Shown here: positions 33,955 to 43,082 of the stretch, piece by piece
Numbering within the stretch: position 1 is the stretch's first letter
How the letters are laid out: every line of letters starts with the position of its first letter
Assembly (NCBI GenBank): GCA_020346605.1
Contig: CP070784.1
Coordinates: 1,051,947-1,115,946 of the forward strand
DNA length: 64,000 bases
Direction of reading: 5' to 3'
DNA from: Candidatus Bathyarchaeota archaeon
GTDB lineage: Archaea; Thermoproteota; Bathyarchaeia; TCS64
Translations under genes and position numbers: made by a program
Notes under the pieces: generated by a model
Told to the model about the DNA's origin: nothing
Databases searched by the model: none
Seen by the model: only the letters and a program-made list of their open reading frames with translations

Positions 33955-34290
33955 TCATAGTTGAAGTTTAATGTGCGCTATGCCAGGTCTCCTAAATTCC
34001 AACTTGTTGAACGCCAAGAACATTAACTGCCTGGAACTCCTTTCTCTCACGTTCTCGGACTCCACGAGGATCTTAATTGGCTCTACGAACTTGGTCTCAT
34101 AGACTCCGATTCTGGGTATCAACTCTATCCCGAGGTTCTCGGTTGAGACCACGATCGGTTCGCCTTGAAACTCTAGGAGGTTATCCAAGTCAGGCAGAGC
34201 GTTCTCAGAATAAACGTGCTCGATTGTTTTAAGAATCAGTCTTGCCTTGTCACGATCCGTCTCATTGAGCGTTGGGAATATGCCGAACCC
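33955..34290 (-). pseudogene. Probable 5'-truncated gene fragment
   Basis: The minus-strand frame is open from the GC tract at 34293-34300 to a stop at 33955. It reads GFGIFPTLNETDRDKARLIL, then VYSENALPDLDNLLEFQGE and a beta-rich C-terminus (ELIPRIGVYETKFVEPIKIL). It reads like protein but has no ATG or GTG; only a TTG at 34188 would give a 77-aa product. I do not recognise the family. The truncation point coincides with two adjacent GC tracts. Confidence 0.45.
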
Positions 34291-34430
34291 GGGCGCGCGC
34301 AGGCGCGCTAGGTTTAGGGTCCTTTAATCCTGAAAAACTCGGCGAACGCGCAAGGCACGTACGAAGGGAACAACATCGTTGCTTCGTGAAAAAGTTTTAT
34401 TGTTCGCCGATGAAGGTTCAAAGGACCGAT

Positions 34431-34784
34431 ATGGACGAGAAGCTGATATCCGTCTGCGGTATCGACTGCGGCGAGTGCCCCGCCTACATAGCCACAAAGG
34501 AGGACGACGTCGCTAAGCTGGCAGAGGTCGCCAAGCAGTGGGCGTCCGACGACATGCCACTAGATGCGGAGGACGTCGTCTGCGACAGCTGCCACGGCCC
34601 CAGACTCTTCAAGTGGTGCACCCAGTGCCCCACCAGGGCGTGCGCCGTGGAGAAGAGTAACCACACCTGCGCCGACTGCGGAGATTACCTCTGCGACAAG
34701 TTGAACGAATCCTGGAAAATGATGGGGGAATCCGCGGAGACCTTCAAGGCCAACCTGGACGAGATCAGGAGCCAACGCGCCTAG
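34431..34784 (+). CDS. DUF3795 family cysteine-rich protein
   Basis: The 117-aa protein opens LISVCGIDCGECPAY, the DUF3795 hallmark. It has further Cys pairs at VVCDSCHG, WCTQCPTRAC, and TCADCGDYLC near the C-terminus, giving about 11 Cys. I chose the ATG at 34431 because GTTTTATT (34394-34401) lies at TATA distance. An ATG at 34410 is also in frame. Its last 4 bp overlap the end of arcA from the opposite strand. It is paralogous to the gene at 11919. Confidence 0.78.
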   Translation: MDEKLISVCGIDCGECPAYIATKEDDVAKLAEVAKQWASDDMPLDAEDVVCDSCHGPRLFKWCTQCPTRACAVEKSNHTCADCGDYLCDKLNESWKMMGESAETFKANLDEIRSQRA

Positions 34785-36127
34785 GCAGGATCCCTGGACA
34801 GAGGGCTCGTGCTGCAGTGGGGGCCCCCCAGCATGTCCAGATAGCTGTCCTTCCACTCCTTTACTCTTATCCCGTTTTCCCTTAGCTCGTCGTTCGTGGC
34901 ATGGTTCCTCTCATAGGCGATCACGACGCCAGGCTTGACTGTGACGACGTTGGTGGCCCCCCTCGCCTGCTCCATCAAAGCCAGCATGAGATGCTCCACG
35001 TCGTTCTCTTTCTCGGGGCGTCCACCGACGTAGATCAAACCGTCGGGCTCCAGCTTCTCCTCCTCGATCAGGAAGTTTACGAGGCTTGACCAGCGACCTA
35101 CAAGCTTAGGTCCATCATCGCCGCGCCCGTAGACCGAGCACGCCCCAGCCTCTTTGAAGGCGTCTGGATGGACCAGAGGACCCAGTGGCCTCCCATCCCT
35201 CTCCCCCTGTGCCCTCAGCGCCTCCAGCGCCTTCAGCAGTAGCCTCTTCGGTACGTCCTCCATCTCCCCGCAGTCGAAGACGTAGGGCATCACCAGCGCC
35301 CTCCCCCTGTCGGGATAGTTGATCACGACGTCCAGGTGCATGTAATCCAGCGCCGGAAGGTCGGGGAGGCGGACCGCACAGATGTACCTGAGCCCGCCAT
35401 CAGCGTCTCGCTCGAAAAGCTTCTTCGCCGCTTCCATGAAGCCCGTGTGGGTAGACCTCTGCCCGATCCCCACGGCGGTCGTCTCCTCGTCCACGATCTG
35501 AGTGTCTCCCCCCTCGATGCAGGGGGGCTCCGAGAGCCCATCACTCGCCTCGTTGGCGTCATAGACGATTTCGGTCTTCTCGCTTAGGACGGGATCGTAC
35601 TCATAGGCTATCTTCACGACGCGTGGCTCGAACCGTCTGCTGTACCTCCTCATATTGCAGATCACGGTGCCTACTTGTGTCGTGAACGATGTGTCCCTCG
35701 GGTACGGCCAGCCCACCCTCTGGAAGTCGGGGAGCACCACCCGGTCCAACGCCTCGTCGAAGAAGGGCGTGGAAGGGAAGCCGCGGAACAGATGCCCAAC
35801 GGTGAGCTCCTCCGGTGCAGGCGCCGCCGGCATCCCCTCCCAGACCTCGCCCACTATGCTCCTCCGCTCCCCGACGGTCGCCCCGTCGAGCACCTTCTCC
35901 AGGACTTCCGCCAGCTCGAAGACCCTGACCCCCTCCTCCTCCAGCATCCTGGGGAGCCGCCCCCACTGCTCCCTCCCGCCGTCGATGTCCGAGTGGGGGC
36001 ACCTGGCAAGCAGATGCGTGTTCGACTCGATGCCAGCGAAAGGGAACTTTTTCTCCCAGAACTCCTCGATGGACTCCTGCACGAGGACGGCGCGAAGGGT
36101 CCCCGACTCCGAGCTGACGGTCCACAT
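34781..36127 (-). CDS. arcA: Arginine deiminase family protein
   Basis: The 448-aa protein shows the guanidino-group-modifying fold of arginine deiminase: YPRDTSFTTQVGTVICNM, IEGGDTQIVDEETTAVGIG, DYMHLDVVI (catalytic His), and a C-terminal GGPHCSTSPLSRDP with the nucleophilic Cys. The reaction would be arginine to citrulline and ammonia. Ornithine carbamoyltransferase and carbamate kinase are not nearby, so the pathway would be completed elsewhere. CTCTATTA in the minus-strand upstream region is at TATA spacing. Confidence 0.85.
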   Translation of the reverse strand: MWTVSSESGTLRAVLVQESIEEFWEKKFPFAGIESNTHLLARCPHSDIDGGREQWGRLPRMLEEEGVRVFELAEVLEKVLDGATVGERRSIVGEVWEGMPAAPAPEELTVGHLFRGFPSTPFFDEALDRVVLPDFQRVGWPYPRDTSFTTQVGTVICNMRRYSRRFEPRVVKIAYEYDPVLSEKTEIVYDANEASDGLSEPPCIEGGDTQIVDEETTAVGIGQRSTHTGFMEAAKKLFERDADGGLRYICAVRLPDLPALDYMHLDVVINYPDRGRALVMPYVFDCGEMEDVPKRLLLKALEALRAQGERDGRPLGPLVHPDAFKEAGACSVYGRGDDGPKLVGRWSSLVNFLIEEEKLEPDGLIYVGGRPEKENDVEHLMLALMEQARGATNVVTVKPGVVIAYERNHATNDELRENGIRVKEWKDSYLDMLGGPHCSTSPLSRDPA

Positions 36128-36374
36128 GCGTCAAAATCGGGGTGGAGCCCTAATAGAGTTTGCTGCACTTAAAAAGGGGTTTTTACTGAACGGGGCGAAC
36201 ATGGCGTGCCACAGCACATACAAATAACACGTCACCCTAAACTTCGGTCCGCGTTCACGCTTCTTTATTAGCTGAACGTTGAAAGATCAGTGTTCCATAT
36301 CATTGAAAGGGGGAATCTAACTATGTTTTAGCACGTAAAGAGATAAAACGACGCGAGAGAGAGTAAGAGGAAGG

Positions 36375-38462
36375 ATGAGAGAATACGCCAAACTACTCGC
36401 CTTCATAGCTGTGCTCCTCCTCTCAGTGAGCATGATGTCGGTCGCCATCAACTACCTCGGCGACATTACCGACATCGACCTCGACCTGGAGCAAAGGGGG
36501 ACCTCGAAATCGGTGGTCGGTCAGAAGGTGCCCAGCAAGAAGGAGAGGACAGGCGCCATGCTCGTGGAGGCCGCACCGTTGGGGTCAGCTGTGCCTCTGT
36601 TTGAGATATTCTACCCTCCGAGGGTCAACCACCTCCGCTGGAAGGTGGGGGAGTTCTACGGAAACGGAGAGTGGACGACCTCCCAGAAGCACGAGTCGGA
36701 AACCTACGCCGGCGGGTCGCTTGATCCCGGGGTCACTGTCGCCGCCCCATCGAGGCCGGTAAACTTCGGTGTACGCCCCCTCTTCAACCTCACTGAGTTT
36801 ATCCCAGCCACGCTGAGGATCACCCACCTCCAGTTCCGTGGCACACTCCAGCGCTACCCCTCCCTGGAGCTCTTTTATACCGAGGAGAAGACCCGATCTA
36901 TTTATAACGTGACCTACGCCCAGTACGACTTCCCCCGAGAGACCCTCCTGCGGGCGGAGACCCAGTTCTCGATCGACTACTTGGATATCCCGGAGGAACT
37001 TGTGTCGGACATGAGGAACCTCGCCTCATCCATTGTGGGGGAGGGCCTCACGACGTCCTACGAGAAGATGGAGGCAATCCAGGACTACCTGAGGGAGAAC
37101 TACAAGTACGACAAGCAGTTCACCCCTGCCCCAAATGGCACGGATCCGGTGGAGTGGTTCCTGTTCACAGAGAGAAGGGGGGCCTGTGGCCAGTTCAACT
37201 CGGCCCTCGTGCTCCTCGCCCGTTCTGTGGGGGTCCCTGCCAGGACTGTCTCGGGCTTCCTTCTCGCTCCTGATAACGAATACCAGCTAGTCCTCCCCAA
37301 GATGGCCCACATGTGGGTGGAGGTCCCCTTCGAGGGCATTGGTTGGATCACGTTCGACGCCACCCCCCCGGAAGTCCAGGACGTCACGGCGGAGGACCAG
37401 AGGATCCCTACCATCACCACCATAATGAACAGCGACGACATCGCATTGAAGGGGGGCACCTTCAGCGTCATGGGCATGGTTACCACGCTCGAGGGGGAGG
37501 TAGTCTCCAATCTCACCGTCGAGATCTACCTTAATGAAGAGAAGAACGTGACGGGCATCCGCTGCGGTGTCGACACAGTCGACGCCGGCGTCTACGACAT
37601 AACCTGCGACGCCGACCCGAGCATCGAAGTAGGGGACTACCACCTCGTAGCCCACGCCGTGGAGAACGAGTTCTACCAGGAGTCTTGGAGCGACCCGCCA
37701 ATCACCATTATGTCCGAGACCGACGTCACCATAAATGCGCCCGTCGAGGCATACATCGGCGAGCCCGTGACCATCGAGGGGGTGCTTCTCGACAAGTCCG
37801 ACGGACAGCCCATACCCAACGCCACGGTGATCGTGACGATCAACAACAGGGCCATGAACCTCACCACCGATGAGCTTGGCTCAGTGACGTTGACCAGGAC
37901 ATTCGACGAGGAGGGCAACGAGACAGTCGAGATGGTCTTAGGGGACTCCAGGTACTACGTCGGCTCCAACACCACTTTCGGCATCTCCGTCACGCTTCGA
38001 CCACCACAAGAGCCCAACATCCTCCAGATGCTTATAATGTACCCATACAACATGATGCTCGCCGCCGGTATCCTCGTCGTCATGGGCGCCGTCGTCCTGT
38101 CCCGAAGGGGCAAGCCTCCGATCATTCCTAAAACCTCCTCTGAGACCCCAGTCGTGGAGCCGGAGGTCGAGGAGGAGCTTCCGAGCCACTTCGATGACTA
38201 CAAGGAGGGGGTGGTGAAGGTGTTCAACCACTTCTTCAGGAGGTGCGCCAGAAGGTTCGAAGAAGTGGACGAGAGCATGACGCCTAGAGAGTTCCAGAGG
38301 GCTATCGCCGGCAAGATACCCGCGTCGGGGACCTCCGCTCTCGACTACCTAGTGACCTCCTTCGAGATTGCAGACTACAGCACCTTCAAGCCCACGAAGG
38401 AGATGTTCGACAAGACGATGGAAGCCTACGAGCTATTGAACGGACTGATTGAATATGGCTAG
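36375..38462 (+). CDS. Membrane-anchored transglutaminase-like protein
   Basis: The 695-aa protein begins with a membrane helix (LLAFIAVLLLSVSMMSVAI). A transglutaminase core follows, with the triad Cys in RRGACGQFNSALVLLARSVG (near 273), His in MAHMWVEVP and Asp in WITFDATPP. Two immunoglobulin-like domains come next (about 350-555), then a second membrane helix (MLAAGILVVMGAVVL) and a cytosolic DUF4129-like tail of 120 residues. The core sits outside the cell. It opens a five-gene operon with MoxR and DUF58 genes; its stop overlaps the next ATG. Confidence 0.85.
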   Translation: MREYAKLLAFIAVLLLSVSMMSVAINYLGDITDIDLDLEQRGTSKSVVGQKVPSKKERTGAMLVEAAPLGSAVPLFEIFYPPRVNHLRWKVGEFYGNGEWTTSQKHESETYAGGSLDPGVTVAAPSRPVNFGVRPLFNLTEFIPATLRITHLQFRGTLQRYPSLELFYTEEKTRSIYNVTYAQYDFPRETLLRAETQFSIDYLDIPEELVSDMRNLASSIVGEGLTTSYEKMEAIQDYLRENYKYDKQFTPAPNGTDPVEWFLFTERRGACGQFNSALVLLARSVGVPARTVSGFLLAPDNEYQLVLPKMAHMWVEVPFEGIGWITFDATPPEVQDVTAEDQRIPTITTIMNSDDIALKGGTFSVMGMVTTLEGEVVSNLTVEIYLNEEKNVTGIRCGVDTVDAGVYDITCDADPSIEVGDYHLVAHAVENEFYQESWSDPPITIMSETDVTINAPVEAYIGEPVTIEGVLLDKSDGQPIPNATVIVTINNRAMNLTTDELGSVTLTRTFDEEGNETVEMVLGDSRYYVGSNTTFGISVTLRPPQEPNILQMLIMYPYNMMLAAGILVVMGAVVLSRRGKPPIIPKTSSETPVVEPEVEEELPSHFDDYKEGVVKVFNHFFRRCARRFEEVDESMTPREFQRAIAGKIPASGTSALDYLVTSFEIADYSTFKPTKEMFDKTMEAYELLNGLIEYG

Positions 38463-39693
38463 CGCGGTAAGAAGGTCCTTCATACGCAGCACCCTCCTCT
38501 ACGGGTTCTTCCTAGCCGTCATGATGTGGCTCATATTCTACAACGACTACAAGCTCGGGGACCTGGGCAGTTTCCTCCCTATGTCGGAGCAGATGGCGCC
38601 GCTTAGCATCGACCTCCTCTTAATCCCCTTGGTGGTCTCTATGACCATCTTCTACATCGCCTCCCTCGTAGGCCTCTTCCTCGAGGGCCCCCTGGCGGAG
38701 GTCACCGTCGGCACCCTCTACGCCGGGGGCTTCGCCGCGTTCTTCTCTCTGTTCCTGATCCTCAACCCGAGCCCCCAGATAGGACAGGCCGGGTACTACC
38801 TCCTCTACGCGTTCGCCGTGGTCCTGATCTACAACATAGTCTCCACGATCTCCCGCCTCAGGAAGGCGCCTAGGATCCGGGCCTTCGCGATCAGCGCCAC
38901 CGTTTTCCTGGAGGGCCAGATCGCGATCAGGCTCATCTCCCTCCTCATTGACTCCAGCGGGGCGACGATGCCCCCTGAGATAGCCTCGGCGGTCGGCGAC
39001 TTCATAGGGCTCGGAGTCTCCATCGCCGCCGTCTTCACCCTGTTCGCCGTGTTCAAGACTTCCAGGAACTCCTACCTAGCCGCCCTAGGAGGTATAGCCG
39101 GGAACTACATGTTCTCTGTTTCGCTGAGCGTCATTGGTGCCCTGTACTACGGCTTCTTTTTCGGAGGGCTCTCGGCGTACGCGCCGAGTATCGTCAACCT
39201 CTCCCCCTACGTGGAGTGGACTGGGATCTGCGTCTTCGCCGCGCTGATCTTCACGGTGATGAGGCGGGGGATGCAGGGTAGCATCGTGGTCCGGGACACG
39301 CTCGGGGAGTGGAAGAGGCACGTGCAGCAGGTGATAACGTTCAAGGGGGACAGGTTCGTCAACTTCGTCGACATGGTGGACGACTTCGTGGAGCGGGGCA
39401 ACAGGGAGCTGCTCATCGTCAACCTCGCCCTGTTCCTCCACGAGAACCACGTCAGGGACGAAGAGGTCTCGGCACTCCTCGGGGACCTCATAAACTACGA
39501 GGACCAGAAGAAGCCCTCGATCTCGCGCCTAGGCGTGTATCAGGTGGTGGAAGAGGAGAACAAGATCAATCGCCTCAGAGTGCTGCAAAACACGATAAGT
39601 AGGATCGTTCCCAGCGCCGGGGTCACAGCCATCCCGTCACCGGCGTTTGGAGAGGGCATCGACCAGACGGTCGCGGAGAATAATGTGAATTAG
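38455..39693 (+). CDS. Polytopic membrane protein of the MoxR-DUF58 operon
   Basis: The 412-aa protein has about 8 membrane helices in residues 10-270 and a cytosolic C-terminal domain of about 130 residues rich in charged helices (WKRHVQQVITFKGDRFVNFV). I do not recognise a family. The ATG at 38455 overlaps the transglutaminase stop, so translation is coupled. Its position suggests it is the membrane partner of the transglutaminase and MoxR machinery. Confidence 0.75.
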   Translation: MASAVRRSFIRSTLLYGFFLAVMMWLIFYNDYKLGDLGSFLPMSEQMAPLSIDLLLIPLVVSMTIFYIASLVGLFLEGPLAEVTVGTLYAGGFAAFFSLFLILNPSPQIGQAGYYLLYAFAVVLIYNIVSTISRLRKAPRIRAFAISATVFLEGQIAIRLISLLIDSSGATMPPEIASAVGDFIGLGVSIAAVFTLFAVFKTSRNSYLAALGGIAGNYMFSVSLSVIGALYYGFFFGGLSAYAPSIVNLSPYVEWTGICVFAALIFTVMRRGMQGSIVVRDTLGEWKRHVQQVITFKGDRFVNFVDMVDDFVERGNRELLIVNLALFLHENHVRDEEVSALLGDLINYEDQKKPSISRLGVYQVVEEENKINRLRVLQNTISRIVPSAGVTAIPSPAFGEGIDQTVAENNVN

Positions 39694-39702
39694 AAGGGAA
39701 GA

Positions 39703-40683
39703 ATGAACATGAACGTTTGGGAAGTAAAGGAGATCTGCGCGAAGATACTGGACGGCGTCGGCGAATACTTCGTCGGCGACCAGTACCTGCTAAGGAAGAT
39801 GCTCGCGGCGAGTCTCGCCAACGGCCACTTGCTGTTCGAGGACTTCCCGGGCCTCGGGAAGACCTTCTTGGCCAAGACCTTTGCCAAGGTGACGGGGTGC
39901 GTCTGGAGGAGGATCCAGTTCACCCCCGACCTGATGGCCTCGGACATCCTGGGGACTCGGGTCTGGCGCCTCGCAGAGTCCAAGTTCGTACTGGAGAGGG
40001 GGCCCATCTTCACCAACGTCCTGCTGGCCGACGAGATCAACAGGTCGCCACCGAAGACTCAGTCCGCCCTACTGGAGGCGATGGAGGAGAGGCAGGTCAC
40101 CATCGAGGGCGAGACCCATAGGCTCACAGCTCCCTTCTTCGTCATCGCCACACAGAACCCCATCGAGCTGGAGGGCACGTACCCCCTGCCCGAGGCCCAG
40201 ATGGACAGGTTCCTGCTGAAGCTCAGCATGGGCTACGTCCAGACCAAGGAGCAGGAGAGCCTCATCCTTAAGCGGAGGATCAGCTGGAGGAGGGACGACC
40301 CCACAGACCTGATCCAGCCTGTCACGACCCAGGCGACCTTCGTCGAGATGCAGCAGTTCATCGAGAGGGACATCTACGTCGACGACCAGATCATCGACTA
40401 CATCAGCGACATCGTCCGCTCCACCAGGAGGCATCCTATGATAGAGGTCGGCGCCAGCCCCAGGGGCGGACTTAGCCTGCTCAAGGTCGCCAGGAGCCAC
40501 GCCGCCATCAACGGAAGGAACTTCGTCACACCCGACGACATCAAGATGTTCGTCGCCGACGCGCTCGGCCACAGGATGATCATGAAGATGGAGTACGCCA
40601 TCGAGGGGGCCTTCAGCATCTCCTCCGTCCTGGACGAGATCTTAGGCGGGATAGAGGTCCCCAAGCAGTACGTGGAAGGGTGA
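39703..40683 (+). CDS. MoxR family AAA+ ATPase
   Basis: The 326-aa MoxR ATPase has the Walker A motif GLGKTFLAKT near residue 50 and the Walker B stretch LLADEINRSPPKTQSALLEA. A sensor region follows in FFVIATQNPIELEGTYPLPE, then an arginine-rich lid (PRGGLSLLKVARSHAA). MoxR ATPases act as chaperones that mature or assemble proteins with von Willebrand-type domains, and usually pair with a DUF58 protein as here. The start ATG is at 39703. The stop overlaps the next start (GTGA). Confidence 0.9.
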   Translation: MNMNVWEVKEICAKILDGVGEYFVGDQYLLRKMLAASLANGHLLFEDFPGLGKTFLAKTFAKVTGCVWRRIQFTPDLMASDILGTRVWRLAESKFVLERGPIFTNVLLADEINRSPPKTQSALLEAMEERQVTIEGETHRLTAPFFVIATQNPIELEGTYPLPEAQMDRFLLKLSMGYVQTKEQESLILKRRISWRRDDPTDLIQPVTTQATFVEMQQFIERDIYVDDQIIDYISDIVRSTRRHPMIEVGASPRGGLSLLKVARSHAAINGRNFVTPDDIKMFVADALGHRMIMKMEYAIEGAFSISSVLDEILGGIEVPKQYVEG

Positions 40684-42131
40684 ATGAGCGGTTGATCACC
40701 AGGGACACCCAGGAGCTCGTGGTAAGCGGGGTCACCTTCATAGTCATGGGCATGTTCCTGGGCAACCTGATCCTCATCGTCCTCGGTCTCTTCCCCGTCG
40801 TCTTCCTCAGCCTCGGCCTCCTCATAGGCCAGCCCCAGGAGGTGACGGTCGAGAGGGGAGGGGAGGACCAGAAGATCTGGGTCGACAACCAGGTCGTCGA
40901 CACTGTGAACGCCACGGTGAGGGGCGGCGTCGGGATGGTCACCTTCAGCGACGTGCTCCCCGACAGCTTCAAGCTCGACGATGGGACCAACTTCAAGCTC
41001 CTCTGGAAGGGCCCCCGTGAGAGAAAGGCGACCATAACCTACCGGGCCACCTGCGCCAAGCGGGGGCGCTACGAGCTCGAAGGGATCTCCTGGGAGGCGC
41101 GCCACCCGCTGCAGATTTCGGGTAACAGGCTGGGGAACGCCCCGGAGCCGAGGACGTACATCGTCCAGCCGAAGCCGCTCTTCGTCAAGAGGGTGAGGGA
41201 GAGGAAGGCCATCACTCGGATACCGATGCCGATGGAGGCGAGGATCAAGTGGGGCTTCCCCACCACGGACTTCATGGAGGTGAGGGACTACAAGCCGGGG
41301 GACCCCTACAGGAGTATCAACTGGAAGGTCACCGCACGCAGGCTCTCGGCCAATCCCTCCGCCTACCAGGTAAACGAGTACGAGAAGGAGGGAAAGAAGG
41401 TGGTCTGGATCTTCCTCGACACCGCCTCCCACATGGCCCTTGGCACCACGGTGAAGAGCACCCTGGAGTACGCCGTCAGGGCAGCCCTAGGGTTCACCAA
41501 CTTCTACCTGAGCAGGGAGTGCCAGGTCGGCCTCAGCATCTACGACTACGACGCCCACGAGTGGGAGGGAACGTACATGCCCACGGCCGTGTCGCCCGGC
41601 CTGGACGTCGTGCTCTCCGTCGTGGACCAGATGGAGGCGACCATCGATCTGAAGGAGATAGAGTCCAAAGCGTCCGGCTCCCGTCATCCGCTGAGCCGTG
41701 TGCTGTTCCCTGACCTCGGGAAGAAGCAGCAGTTCAGGATTATGAGGGAGATGCTCAACGTCGACATCAGGTACGGTGGCGAGTCCCTCAAGGCGGCGAT
41801 CCACAGCTGTAGGGGGCACATCATCGGTACGCTGCCCCTGTTCATCATAATCACGATGATCGACGCCCAGAAGACCCGAGGGCTCCTCGAGGGGATCAGG
41901 GAGCTGTACAAGTACACGGGGGGGCTGAGGAGGCTCCCCAACATCATCGTGTTCAACGTCCAGGGGTACAACGTGGCGGCCCAGACGGACAAGGAGCAGA
42001 TGGCAGCGGACCTGCTCCAGTACAGGAACCGCCCTGTCTACGCCACACTGAGGGCGATGGGGGCCACCGTGGTGAACTGGAACCCGCACGGACAGAGCTT
42101 CGCGGAGGCGCTGATACAGCAGAGGGCTTGA
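40680..42131 (+). CDS. DUF58 domain protein
   Basis: The 483-aa protein has two N-terminal membrane helices (FIVMGMFLGNLILIVLGLF) and a beta-rich domain. The DUF58 signature is FMEVRDYKPGDPYRSINWKV near residue 200, followed by a von Willebrand A-like region (VVWIFLDTASHMALGTTVKS). Partners of MoxR in bacteria and archaea have this layout. The GTG start at 40680 overlaps the MoxR stop. The extended C-terminus (residues 300-483) is longer than usual. Confidence 0.88.
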   Translation: MNERLITRDTQELVVSGVTFIVMGMFLGNLILIVLGLFPVVFLSLGLLIGQPQEVTVERGGEDQKIWVDNQVVDTVNATVRGGVGMVTFSDVLPDSFKLDDGTNFKLLWKGPRERKATITYRATCAKRGRYELEGISWEARHPLQISGNRLGNAPEPRTYIVQPKPLFVKRVRERKAITRIPMPMEARIKWGFPTTDFMEVRDYKPGDPYRSINWKVTARRLSANPSAYQVNEYEKEGKKVVWIFLDTASHMALGTTVKSTLEYAVRAALGFTNFYLSRECQVGLSIYDYDAHEWEGTYMPTAVSPGLDVVLSVVDQMEATIDLKEIESKASGSRHPLSRVLFPDLGKKQQFRIMREMLNVDIRYGGESLKAAIHSCRGHIIGTLPLFIIITMIDAQKTRGLLEGIRELYKYTGGLRRLPNIIVFNVQGYNVAAQTDKEQMAADLLQYRNRPVYATLRAMGATVVNWNPHGQSFAEALIQQRA

Positions 42132-42132
42132 G

Positions 42133-42846
42133 ATGAGGGTAGTAACGTTCATAAGGGGCTCGGAGCTGGGCGTCGCTATCGCCTCCACCTACATGGTCGC
42201 GGTGACCATGATCCAGACCTCCATCTACGCGATGCTCAAGCCCTACCTGCTGACAGTGCTCGGTCCCATCATGATGGTGCTGGGGACCGACGTCCAGTAC
42301 GTGGACATAGTCGTGCTGGGATTGGCGATGGGCCTCTCCTTCAGCTTCTGGCGTAGGGGCGACGAGGCCGGCTTCGGTCGGCTCTTCAGCCTCAACATGC
42401 TGATGTTCTTTCCGTCGGTGCTGGACTTCTCTACCTTCAACTGGGTGAACCTCATCCTGCCCTACGAGCCGTCCCCAGCCGTCGGCTCCCTCTGGGTTTT
42501 CGGCGTAGGCCTCCTCCTCCAGGCTACTTATCTCGCCCTCAGGTATACAGTGCGGTTCCGCATGGCGAGGAACGAGTTCTTCGAACGGGGCGCCGATCCG
42601 GAGGACATCGACGATGTCTCCAGGGGCCAGATGGGCTACCTCGCAGCCCTGGTACTTGGGACAGTCGTCGTCTCCGTCACCGTCTACTACCTTGCTCCCA
42701 TCGTGACCGACATGGTCAGCACCGAGGTCCTCGGTATCCCCTACCTCCACGTCGTGGTCGGGGCGGTCTGTACGCTGCTAATCGCAGGAGCCACCGTCTT
42801 CTACCTCAGGGACGGAGGGGTACAAACGGCTTCCACGGTGCAATGA
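42133..42846 (+). CDS. Polytopic membrane protein, last gene of the MoxR operon
   Basis: The 237-aa protein has about 6-7 membrane helices and a short cytosolic loop (RMARNEFFERGADPEDIDDV). I do not recognise it. It starts one base after the DUF58 stop. A GC tract begins 12 nt after its stop, which is the end of the operon. Confidence 0.7.
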   Translation: MRVVTFIRGSELGVAIASTYMVAVTMIQTSIYAMLKPYLLTVLGPIMMVLGTDVQYVDIVVLGLAMGLSFSFWRRGDEAGFGRLFSLNMLMFFPSVLDFSTFNWVNLILPYEPSPAVGSLWVFGVGLLLQATYLALRYTVRFRMARNEFFERGADPEDIDDVSRGQMGYLAALVLGTVVVSVTVYYLAPIVTDMVSTEVLGIPYLHVVVGAVCTLLIAGATVFYLRDGGVQTASTVQ

Positions 42847-42856
42847 GCCTTATTCT

Positions 42857-42866
42857 TGCGCGCGCA
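42857..42866. repeat. TGCGCGCGCA palindrome, copy 4 of 4
   Basis: An exact copy lies 11 nt after the end of the MoxR operon, in front of a decayed gene fragment. Confidence 0.7.
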
Positions 42867-43080
42867 GGGTCGTCAACGCCTCCCTCGGCGAGTATGGGTA
42901 CTTGAGCAGGGAGGACTCGGCATCTCTGGTCATCGTGCGCGCGGCGAGGTGACCCCCCGGATCTAGCCTCCCTGGGGAGGGCCGTCGAGACTCTCCTGCT
43001 GGCGGTGGCCGCGGCGATCACCAAAACGATGCTCCGCATCAGGGCTCGGCCCGATCCAGTCGTAGGCTCAGACGGGGGTA
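42867..43080 (+). pseudogene. Decayed coding fragment broken at a GC tract
   Basis: Read from 42867 the sequence gives RVVNASLGEYGYLSREDSAS and LVIVRAA, then a stop (TGA) just after the GC tract 42937-42943. In the next frame it goes on as DPPDLASLGRAVETLLLAV and AAAITKTMLRIRARPDP. Adding one GC unit to the tract joins both halves (VIVRARRGDPPDL). There is no start codon, and I do not recognise the family. Confidence 0.5.
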
Positions 43081-43082
43081 TC

